From Thermoproteota archaeon (GTDB lineage Archaea; Thermoproteota; Methanomethylicia; Nezhaarchaeales; WYZ-LMO8): 18,749 bases of DNA. Numbering within the stretch: the first letter of the stretch is position 1; the number at the start of each line of letters is the position of its first letter. Positions 1 to 6,630 of this stretch are shown here, one piece after another. A program made the translations under genes and the position numbers. Location: positions 1-18,749 of the forward strand of contig JAAOZJ010000071.1 of assembly GCA_011605835.1 (NCBI GenBank). The letters run 5' to 3'. The notes below the pieces were generated by a model. That model had not been told where the DNA came from and made no database searches. It saw only the letters and a program-made list of their open reading frames with translations.

Positions 1-348
1 ACATACTTTAGCGGTGCCGTAATCGAGAAGGTTTCGAGCGGTCTCTGTTACATAAAGAGCCCCGGAGGGCTGGAGCCCAAGATAACTTCGTCGGCCTACT
101 TCATAGCCAATCCGATACTCTACGCAAACTACACGTCCTTAAAGTACGTCGAGGAGGCAAGGGCGTGGGAGGAGGCAATGAGAGAGGGAAGGATTAAGGT
201 CATTTGCATCGAAGAGCTGGAAGCCCTGTCCGCTAGGGTGCCGTTACCAATAGAGGTACCGTTGATTTTAAGCGTCATCTTCGTCGTGGTGCTTCTCTTC
301 ATATACTTCAGCCTTAAGAGAAGGCAGCGCCTCTTGAAGGAGACATAA
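1..348 (+). CDS. C-terminal part of a single-pass membrane protein, function unknown (5' truncated by the window edge)
   Basis: Frame 1 is open from the first base to a TAA at 346-348, giving 115 residues of a longer protein whose start lies outside the window. The visible part has a mixed polar region, with an NYTS sequence that could be an N-glycosylation site, then a strongly hydrophobic segment at about residues 83-104. A positively charged tail follows (KRRQRLLKET). This pattern suggests a protein whose main body is outside the cell, held by one C-terminal helix with a short cytoplasmic tail. That is a topology common among archaeal surface or secreted-domain proteins. The family is not recognised from this fragment. 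The last 81 bases overlap the 3' end of the convergent helicase gene. The unbroken frame and the clean helix-plus-basic-tail ending argue that it is a real gene. Confidence 0.6.
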   Translation, partial: TYFSGAVIEKVSSGLCYIKSPGGLEPKITSSAYFIANPILYANYTSLKYVEEARAWEEAMREGRIKVICIEELEALSARVPLPIEVPLILSVIFVVVLLFIYFSLKRRQRLLKET

Positions 349-2169
349 GGGATTATCGAGCGCGTACAGCTTGTAGCCTAGCCACTTCGGCATGTATTTT
401 CTGACGAGGCCTTCGCTATATCTCCTGTCCATTAGTATCACGACCGCCCTGTCGAGAGGACCGCGTATCAGCCTGCCCACGGCTTGGACCACCTTTCTCA
501 TGGCCGGTTCCAGAAAGACGGCCCTGTGAGGCCTCTTAAACCCCAAACTCCGTAGCTTCTCGACTCTCTTCAGGTTGTAGGGCGTAGGCTCGGGCATGGG
601 CAACCCGACTATTATCGCAACCGGCATTAGTCGGCTGGATATGTCAATCCCCTCCGCAAGCCTCCCACCGATCACTGAGACCAGCGTCGCATCCACGCCC
701 CCTTCGACGTAATTCTTGAAGCGCTCGAAGACCTCTATGCTCGGGCCCTTGCCCTCGTCGACGAGGGTGAGGCCTCGCATGAGCTCTTTTAGGCCAGTGG
801 CTTCGAGGGCCCTCAGGATGCCGTACGAGGGCACGAAGACACCGAGGCCTCCCTCCACGCTGCCCCTAATGACCTTCAGCTTGTAGACTATGGCCCTATA
901 GAGGTGCTCTGACCTATCTTTGAGTGATGTCGAGACCGATCGATCGACTATGAAGGTGACGCGACCGTACTTTGGCTTGACGTACCTAATTACCTTGGGG
1001 TTCTCGCTCTCTAAGTTTAGAAACTTGATGAAAGCGCCTATAGGCGAAAGCGTGCCGGACATCAGCACAACGCCGTGAAACTTGCTGGCGACTTGTTTGA
1101 AGTCGTAGGTCAGCGGCCTGACCTCGACGCAGGGCTCGCCTTCGGTATCTAGGTGAAGCCATATCACATAGCCGTGGTCGACTCTTAGCGCCTTTTCTAG
1201 GAAGGCGTAGGTCGAATACGTTGGACACCTTATCGTGAGGCCCTTTAGAGCCCTCGTTTTAATCACTTCGAAGGCGACTTCCCGTAACCTCAACAAGTAC
1301 TCGTAAGGGTCCTTGAAGAACTTCGACACTACCTTCAGTACTTCTTCTCGCGAGATGTCGATCCCTTGTGAGAGGTCGCTGTTCGCGAACTTCTCGAACA
1401 GACTAACTAAATCCTCGAGAGGACTTGCGAGCTCAGCTCTCCTCAACAACAGCTCGTCAATGGTGTTGTACAATGTGCTGAGCCTAAGGACTTTCGACTC
1501 GTACTCCACAGCTGACTCCACGACGTTGTGTGCCTCATCTATTATAGCCGCAGCCTCGCGCATTTGTAGAGACTTAAAATAAGCTCCATAGACGTAGGGG
1601 TTGAAGACGTAGGGGTACGTGAGGGCCAGTATGTTGCTGTTCCTTGCCAATCTCTTCATCACGGCGACGGGACAGCACTTCTCCTTGATGGCGGCTTGGA
1701 TAACTTCAACCGACGTTACGAGACCCTGCTCGTAGCTCAGGCGATCGGCACAGCTATCTACCTTTTCTTGATGTAAGTAGGGGCAAAGCGATTCGTCCCT
1801 CAGCGCGCGACACGCTAAGTGGGATAGCTCCTCGTTAACGCCGCGGAGGAGAGGACACGAGGAGGACTTGCCCCTGAGCGAGAGACCTTTTAGAGAGCCT
1901 CCACGGTCTTTGAGGCGCTTCGCCTCTTCTATCACTTTATCGCTCTCGTCATTAGTCCTCGTGAGCCATAGAACCCTCTTTATCAAGTTACTTCGTAGGG
2001 AGAGGACTATCCCCATCAAAGAGGCTATCGTCTTGCCGAGCCCACAAGGGGCTTCGATTATAGTGCAAAGCCCTTGGCCTATGGTCATGTACACGGCCTT
2101 CGCTATCCTCAACTGCCCTGGTCTCAGGGAGGGGTAAGGTGATAGGGCCTTTAGTTCGCTTTCGAGCAT
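268..2169 (-). CDS. XPD/Rad3-family iron-sulfur DNA helicase (superfamily 2)
   Basis: A 633-residue ATP-dependent helicase of the XPD/Rad3/DinG group, expected to unwind DNA 5' to 3' in repair. Visible motifs are Walker A APCGLGKT (40-47), the DEAH box (211-214), SGTLS motif III (371-375), motif V GGRLAEGIDI (501-510) and motif VI QAVGRLIRG (562-570). Four cysteines between motifs I and II (C105, C120, C129 and C165 or C166) are spaced like the XPD 4Fe-4S ligands, and the last lies before an ALTYPY segment typical of the family. Length is within the family range. Its ATG at 2169 lies inside the end of the HerA-like gene (19-base overlap), so the two are probably co-transcribed and translationally coupled. 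The acidic C-terminal tail is encoded opposite the membrane helix of the preceding + gene. The family is certain. Whether this is the true XPD orthologue or a paralogue is not, so no symbol is given. Confidence 0.93.
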   Translation of the reverse strand: MLESELKALSPYPSLRPGQLRIAKAVYMTIGQGLCTIIEAPCGLGKTIASLMGIVLSLRSNLIKRVLWLTRTNDESDKVIEEAKRLKDRGGSLKGLSLRGKSSSCPLLRGVNEELSHLACRALRDESLCPYLHQEKVDSCADRLSYEQGLVTSVEVIQAAIKEKCCPVAVMKRLARNSNILALTYPYVFNPYVYGAYFKSLQMREAAAIIDEAHNVVESAVEYESKVLRLSTLYNTIDELLLRRAELASPLEDLVSLFEKFANSDLSQGIDISREEVLKVVSKFFKDPYEYLLRLREVAFEVIKTRALKGLTIRCPTYSTYAFLEKALRVDHGYVIWLHLDTEGEPCVEVRPLTYDFKQVASKFHGVVLMSGTLSPIGAFIKFLNLESENPKVIRYVKPKYGRVTFIVDRSVSTSLKDRSEHLYRAIVYKLKVIRGSVEGGLGVFVPSYGILRALEATGLKELMRGLTLVDEGKGPSIEVFERFKNYVEGGVDATLVSVIGGRLAEGIDISSRLMPVAIIVGLPMPEPTPYNLKRVEKLRSLGFKRPHRAVFLEPAMRKVVQAVGRLIRGPLDRAVVILMDRRYSEGLVRKYMPKWLGYKLYALDNPLCLLQEALPSLKAEVYEEKHHDEDDA

Positions 2170-3542
2170 TTCCCGTGCAACTCTCCGCCTTTGGAGCTCT
2201 TGTAAAGCGCTTCCTCGATCTCGGAGACCCTCTCCCGCACGAAGCTCAGTGAATACTCGAGGCTTTCGATCTTGTCGCGGAGGGCCTTGATGTCCGAGGG
2301 GGTTGCCGTCTCGACGTTGCTCAAAGAGGAGAACTTGTCAACGAAGTTCTTTAGCAGTTGCTTGAGCTCGTCCACCTCCCTCGCTAGCCTGTCGACGTTG
2401 TTCGTCACGCCTTTGCGCCACTCGCTTATTTCCTTAAGGTCCTCAATAATGTAAGGCAAGAGAGCCGTCTCGCTCTTGGGCTCTGAAGGGCTTCGGTCCT
2501 CCCTTTCCTGCGCTTCGGCTCGCGCTTTCTCGCTAAGTGCCCCGGTGCTCGGGCTCTTGGCCTTAAAAACCCTGACAGTAAACTTCTGCCCCCTATGTAC
2601 GACCACGCAACTACCGTTTGGCAACTTCGCTATCTTCAGCCTCTCATCTTCGGTCAGGCCCATGTTCTTCGCCTCCTCCGCGGTAAGACTAAGCCTGTGA
2701 AGGATTATGTACTCGGCATTTCGATACGTCGTCGAGACGAGCGACGGTATCTGCGCTATTGCCAAGACCCTTACTCCATGCTTCCTTACCTCGTCTATTA
2801 TGATTTCGCAACTAGTCGGAGGCTGATCCAAGCGACGCGGCAACAGCACGTTCTGCGCCTCCTCTATGACGAGCAACTGCTTCGTGGGATTGTTGTATAT
2901 CAACCTGAGGATCACGTTGGCCACGAGCCTCTTGGCGTCGAAGGTCAGCCCGGAGAGGTCTATGGTATCGACGTCGTCCAACGTCAAGGAGCCCGAGAAG
3001 AGGTTGGCGTAGGATAGGGGCTCGAGCCTCCTGAGTAGCGCGTTCTTTATCTCCCTTCTAGTGTCGCTCTCGGCTGGGTACTTTCGGAGCTTCTCTATTA
3101 TCTCGCTCAAATTGCTCGAGTCCTTGGCCACTTCGAGCAACATCGCGTACTGAGGGGCTGTGAGTTGGAGCGACACAGCGAGGGCTTCGCAGAAGTCGAG
3201 CATCGTCAGGTGGCTTATCGAGAGCTTGGAGGGTTTCGCGACCCTGCCTATCAGGTACTCCCCGTTCCAGTCTATTATGAGCTTGGAGCCCCTGAAGGAG
3301 CTTACTATCAGCTTGGCGGTGTTGGTCTTCCCGGACCCCGTAATCCCAAATATCACTATGTGCTTCGCCTCCCTGAGGTCCACATAGAAGGGGAAGAGCC
3401 GCCACACCCTCCCTATCAAGATCTTGTCCTTGAACGAGAACTTCAAGTGGAGGGCTACTGCCAGTACTAAGGCAAGCGATAGGGTTAGGGAAAAGGGGTT
3501 GAGGTAGTCAGCTACGGCTTTCAGCGACGTGGCGTCGATCAT
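2151..3542 (-). CDS. HerA/DUF87-type ATPase with N-terminal membrane helix and C-terminal coiled coil
   Basis: A 463-residue P-loop ATPase of the HerA/FtsK superfamily, which forms hexameric rings that move or process DNA. Walker A is GITGSGKT (66-73), followed by IIDWNGEY (89-96), a HerA-type signature just after the P-loop strand. Walker B is LLVIEEAQN (223-231), and a polar sensor sits in AIAQIP (261-266). Residues 15-33 form a likely membrane helix, so the ring may be anchored at the membrane rather than free as in classic NurA-partnered HerA. Residues about 330-455 lack the ATPase signature and are rich in charged heptad-like sequence, a probable coiled coil. The ATG at 3542 lies about 26 bases from an AT-rich box, so the message may be leaderless. 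The next gene downstream is the XPD-type helicase, overlapping by 19 bases. No NurA, Mre11 or Rad50 gene is seen here. The fold is sure; the role in repair, DNA transfer or surface functions is open. Confidence 0.88.
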   Translation of the reverse strand: MIDATSLKAVADYLNPFSLTLSLALVLAVALHLKFSFKDKILIGRVWRLFPFYVDLREAKHIVIFGITGSGKTNTAKLIVSSFRGSKLIIDWNGEYLIGRVAKPSKLSISHLTMLDFCEALAVSLQLTAPQYAMLLEVAKDSSNLSEIIEKLRKYPAESDTRREIKNALLRRLEPLSYANLFSGSLTLDDVDTIDLSGLTFDAKRLVANVILRLIYNNPTKQLLVIEEAQNVLLPRRLDQPPTSCEIIIDEVRKHGVRVLAIAQIPSLVSTTYRNAEYIILHRLSLTAEEAKNMGLTEDERLKIAKLPNGSCVVVHRGQKFTVRVFKAKSPSTGALSEKARAEAQEREDRSPSEPKSETALLPYIIEDLKEISEWRKGVTNNVDRLAREVDELKQLLKNFVDKFSSLSNVETATPSDIKALRDKIESLEYSLSFVRERVSEIEEALYKSSKGGELHGKCSKAN

Positions 3543-3563
3543 GCTGTCCGTTCATTTATGCTA

Positions 3564-3574
3564 AGTTTTAATAA
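3564..3574. promoter_or_regulatory. TATA-like box, probably shared by the HerA-like and nitroreductase genes
   Basis: The sequence agttttaataa is the only strongly AT-rich block in the 75-base gap between two divergent genes. Its centre is about 26 bases from the HerA-like ATG at 3542, which predicts a leaderless message. In the other direction a start near 3595 would leave a short leader containing the GAGGTG ribosome site of the nitroreductase gene. Spacing fits archaeal TBP sites. No transcript start can be seen directly. Confidence 0.5.
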
Positions 3575-3617
3575 GCGTAGTAAATAAGATGAGATGAAGT
3601 AGAAGAGGTGCTGTAAA

Positions 3618-4157
3618 TTGGAGGTTTATGAGGCCATAAGAGGTAGGAGATCGATAAGGTCCTACATCCCTTCGAAGCTGAGCCCGGAGCAGTTGAAGTA
3701 CGTGCTAGAGGCTGCCATTTGGGCGCCTTCCGCTGGAAATCTCCAGCCTTGGGAGTTCGTCGTCGTAGACGACAAAGACAATATGAGGCAGTTGGCTAGG
3801 GCCTCTCTTAACCAGATGTGGATGACGGAGGCCTCGGCCATAATAGCCGTCTGCGCCGACGTAGATAGGACAGGGGCCATCTACGGCGAGAGGGGCAGGA
3901 GGTTGTACGCCATCCAAGATTGCGCAGCAGCCACTCAGAACATGCTACTCGCATCTTACTCAATAGGCCTAGGCACCTGCTGGGTCGGCGCGTTCTACGA
4001 GGAGGAGGTCCGAAGAGTCTTAAAGCTACCAGCTAACGTGAGGCCCCTAGCGCTGATTACTATAGGCCAGCCCGGAGAGAGGCCCTCGCCCCCTCACAGG
4101 AGGAGCCTAAGGGAAGTCGTCCACCACAACTTGTTCGGCAGGCCTTGGAGCGTTTGA
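3618..4157 (+). CDS. Nitroreductase-family FMN flavoprotein
   Basis: A 179-residue protein of the NADH oxidase/nitroreductase fold, which binds FMN and reduces a substrate with NAD(P)H, usually as a dimer. The N-terminal RRSIRSY (10-16) and APSAGNLQPW (36-45) are family FMN-contact segments. GLGTCWVGA (117-125) is the typical later motif, and the end follows the common pattern with a RRSLREVVHHN segment (161-171). Full length for the short single-domain group. The start is TTG at 3618, preceded by GAGGTG at 3605-3610, and the next family-conserved residues begin at once, which supports this start. The substrate cannot be inferred; such archaeal proteins are often annotated only as nitroreductase. 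The next gene, 4230-4817, lies 72 bases downstream and has its own possible TATA box. Confidence 0.92.
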   Translation: MEVYEAIRGRRSIRSYIPSKLSPEQLKYVLEAAIWAPSAGNLQPWEFVVVDDKDNMRQLARASLNQMWMTEASAIIAVCADVDRTGAIYGERGRRLYAIQDCAAATQNMLLASYSIGLGTCWVGAFYEEEVRRVLKLPANVRPLALITIGQPGERPSPPHRRSLREVVHHNLFGRPWSV

Positions 4158-4175
4158 TTGTGATAGGCGGTGAGG

Positions 4176-4185
4176 AGTTTTAAGC
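4176..4185 (+). promoter_or_regulatory. TATA-like box upstream of the 4230 gene
   Basis: The block agttttaagc lies in the 72-base gap after the nitroreductase gene. A start about 26 bases downstream (near 4207) would give a leader of about 23 bases before the TTG at 4230. Only spacing and composition support it. Confidence 0.35.
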
Positions 4186-4229
4186 AGTAGAGATATGTAG
4201 GACCCGTTACTGTAGAGAAGTGAAGGGGC

Positions 4230-4817
4230 TTGGAAGACCTAGTCAAAAGCTTGGCCGACTTGAAGAAGTATTTGGAGGACAGGCTCTCGGCCCTGACGGT
4301 CGAGGTCGAAAACCTAAAGCTCCTCATAAAGCTTGTCGACGAGGCCCTTGCCAAGGCCTCCTTTAAGCCAGCCTCCGCCCTAGAGGTAGCGAAGGAGGTC
4401 GCGCCGCAGGCGCTTCCACCTCTGGTTCCCCAACCTCGAGGCCTCGAAACCGAGGCCTTGATCTTAGCGTCCTCGAGGATGGGCAACAAGTTGCTGGGGA
4501 AGATGTACATAGGCGAGGGGTACTTGAGGATAGTCCCAGCCCAAGACTTAGAGCTTAACGTAAACGTCCCGCCGTTCAGGCAGTTCTTGGTTGAGAAGGT
4601 GCTCGAAGAGATGAGGAAGAAGGACCGCGAGGCAGCTGAGAGGGGGGAGGTGAAGGAGGGCGAGGTAATGGACTATGAAGTGAAGACCAAAGGGGATATC
4701 TTGACGGAGATATTCGTGAAGAACGTGGTCGACGAGAGGAGGATTAGGGAGCTCAAGAACGCCGTGAGATGGACCTTCGAGAGGATGCTGGAGAAAATGG
4801 CTCAGCGCAGCTCTTAA
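4230..4817 (+). CDS. Unrecognised protein with N-terminal coiled coil and a charged C-terminal domain
   Basis: A 195-residue soluble protein with no motif I can assign. Residues 1-45 are leucine-rich with heptad spacing, a likely coiled coil. Residues about 58-72 form a proline-rich linker (PQALPPLVPQP). Residues about 75-195 make a compact alpha/beta-looking region (MYIGEGYLRIVPAQDLELNV, then PPFRQFLVEKVLEEMRKKD and a final basic helix) rich in Lys, Arg and Glu. No signal peptide or membrane helix is present. The start is TTG at 4230, following a purine-rich stretch (GAAGTGAAGGGG). Its TAA at 4815-4817 overlaps the TAA of the convergent ligase gene. The well-formed domain pattern and codon use like its neighbours suggest a genuine conserved archaeal gene. 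The coiled coil suggests it oligomerises or binds a partner, but I do not assign a function. Confidence 0.75.
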   Translation: MEDLVKSLADLKKYLEDRLSALTVEVENLKLLIKLVDEALAKASFKPASALEVAKEVAPQALPPLVPQPRGLETEALILASSRMGNKLLGKMYIGEGYLRIVPAQDLELNVNVPPFRQFLVEKVLEEMRKKDREAAERGEVKEGEVMDYEVKTKGDILTEIFVKNVVDERRIRELKNAVRWTFERMLEKMAQRSS

Positions 4818-6601
4818 ACCTCTATCTTCTTGAGCTGCATCTTGTACATCTCGACGAGCTCTTTAACAGTCGTGCTGTCCTCGGGGCTCTTGTCTGATCT
4901 CCAGCGGCCTGTAAATCGCGGGAACCTTATGGCCAAGCCTGCGTCGGGCTTTATGGTCCCTAGGCCAGCCGTGTGCAGGGGGCTTAGGGTTATCTCGTCG
5001 CCTATTATCTCTATCACCACGCTGGGCACGAACCATACGTCCGCCTTTATCCTAGAGTCGACCCGCGGGTGCTTGTGCTCTATGACGTAGGGGCGCAACA
5101 TCTCGGGCATCTTCTCGAGGTCCTCGTCAGTGAAGCCGCTTCCCACCTTGCACACCGTCCTGAAGACGTCGGCCTCCGGATCGTAGACCGCACAGAGCAG
5201 GGCCCCGTACTTGCCAGCCCGCTTCCCCTTGCCCCAGAACGCGCCCACGACCGTGACGTCAATCGGCTCAACCAACTTCGACTGATAAGACCTCTTGAAC
5301 TTTATCCAGAGCCAGCCCCTAGCGCCCGCCTGATAGACGGAGTCCGGCGCCAGTGATTTGCACACGAGCCCCTCGCAACCCTCGCTTATCGCCTCCTCGA
5401 AGAAGCGCTCCAGCTCTTCGACGTCCTCGATCAACCTGTAGGTCGCCAGCATGGCCCTCTCGCCGGGCTCGAGTATCTTCGCCAGCACCTCCCTCCTCTT
5501 GGGGTAGGGCGCGTTCGTGAGGTCCTGCCCGTCCACGTAGAGGCAGTCGAAGAAGAAGAGCGAGACGGGGTATTCCTTCATTGCCTCCTCTATACCGTAC
5601 TTCCTCCTCCTGTGCATGAGCTCTTGGAAGGGCCTCATCTCCCCCGTATCGGGGTCTATGGCCACGCACTCCGCTTCCACTATCGCTTCGTTGGCCTTTA
5701 CGTGATTCCTTATGATGCCGCAGGCGTCGGGGTAGTGGTGGGTTATGTTCTCTAGCCTTCGTGAGAACAATATGACGTCGGCGCCCGATTTGTGCGCCTG
5801 TATTCTCTCGCCATCGTACTTGTACTCAGCTACGCACTTGCCGCCCAGCTTTTGTAGTATCTCCTCGGCCGTGGTCAAGCGCTCTGCCAACATAGGCCTT
5901 ACGGGCCTTCCTATCGCTATCTTGAACTGTTTGGCTCCCTCGAGCCCCTTCTCGGCCACCGCCCTTGCAACGTAGCCCAAGTCGCTTGAGAGGTTGTAGG
6001 CTCTCTCAATGAGCGGACGGGCCTCCTTCCCGCCGCAGAAGGCTATCGCAAGCGCGTCTAATATGGTCATGTCGGCTATTCCAAGCCTCAGTTTTCCAGT
6101 TATGGTCCTCATCAAGTACCTTGCCTCTTTCGGCGTCGCATGCCTCAACAAACTCGCTATCAGTGATATCTTCGTGTCCTGGGAGCCCTCGCCCGTCGCT
6201 TTGGCGACTTTGTCGAGCGTGTTGTAGACCTCGTCGACCGTCAGCTTCTTCGCCCCGACTTGCGATTGAGCCACGAAGTCCAAGAGGCTCTTGACTCTCC
6301 TCCTAGAGAGAGAGCGCTCGGCCGCGACGCCTATGTCACCCGCCCTCTTCAGCTCCGCCTCCAGCTCCTCCACCGACAGACCGGTGGCTAAGGAGAGGGC
6401 CCTCAAGGCGAGCTTCTCTGCCACGCCAAGCTCCACGCCCACGTAGTCCGGGTACAACTTGCCTTGGGTCAAATAAACGACTTTATCTATGACACTCGGA
6501 GGGGTTTTCTTCAAAAGCGCTACTAGAATGTCCGTCATCTCGAGCCTCTTCGTCGTGGACTCTATCTTCTCATAAAAATCCGCCAACAAAGAGTACTCCA
6601 T
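4814..6601 (-). CDS. lig: ATP-dependent DNA ligase (archaeal replicative type)
   Basis: Seals nicks in duplex DNA through an enzyme-AMP intermediate, in Okazaki fragment joining and repair. The frame is open up to 6667, but I place the start at the ATG at 6601. The sequence from there (MEYSLLADFYEKIESTT) matches the usual N-terminus of archaeal ligases, and the first 22 codons of the longer frame overlap the previous gene. This gives 595 residues, the normal family size. From this start, an alpha-helical DNA-binding domain fills about 1-220, the catalytic lysine is K261 in EYKYDGER (motif I), EGLVCKS is motif IV and WLWIKFKR is motif V. An OB-fold domain completes the protein. A GGTGAAGTGGAG stretch lies just upstream. 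TTATAA at 6625-6630 is placed so that transcription could also begin almost at the ATG. The gene follows the pilus TadC-like gene by 23 bases, and its stop overlaps that of the convergent 4230 gene. Confidence 0.96.
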   Translation of the reverse strand: MEYSLLADFYEKIESTTKRLEMTDILVALLKKTPPSVIDKVVYLTQGKLYPDYVGVELGVAEKLALRALSLATGLSVEELEAELKRAGDIGVAAERSLSRRRVKSLLDFVAQSQVGAKKLTVDEVYNTLDKVAKATGEGSQDTKISLIASLLRHATPKEARYLMRTITGKLRLGIADMTILDALAIAFCGGKEARPLIERAYNLSSDLGYVARAVAEKGLEGAKQFKIAIGRPVRPMLAERLTTAEEILQKLGGKCVAEYKYDGERIQAHKSGADVILFSRRLENITHHYPDACGIIRNHVKANEAIVEAECVAIDPDTGEMRPFQELMHRRRKYGIEEAMKEYPVSLFFFDCLYVDGQDLTNAPYPKRREVLAKILEPGERAMLATYRLIEDVEELERFFEEAISEGCEGLVCKSLAPDSVYQAGARGWLWIKFKRSYQSKLVEPIDVTVVGAFWGKGKRAGKYGALLCAVYDPEADVFRTVCKVGSGFTDEDLEKMPEMLRPYVIEHKHPRVDSRIKADVWFVPSVVIEIIGDEITLSPLHTAGLGTIKPDAGLAIRFPRFTGRWRSDKSPEDSTTVKELVEMYKMQLKKIEV

Positions 6602-6624
6602 CTCCACTTCACCGTGCCTGCAAG

Positions 6625-6630
6625 TTATAA
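6625..6630 (-). promoter_or_regulatory. Possible ligase TATA box embedded in the end of the pilus platform gene
   Basis: On the minus strand TTATAA covers the stop codon of the upstream gene and lies about 26 bases before the ligase ATG at 6601. It could therefore uncouple ligase expression from the pilus operon by giving an almost leaderless message. Supported by sequence and spacing only. Confidence 0.4.

Noticed and set aside
2595..3017. 140-codon plus-strand open frame inside the HerA-like gene
   Set aside because: Covers the Walker B region of a clear ATPase on the other strand; the translation is Arg/Tyr-rich and unrecognisable.
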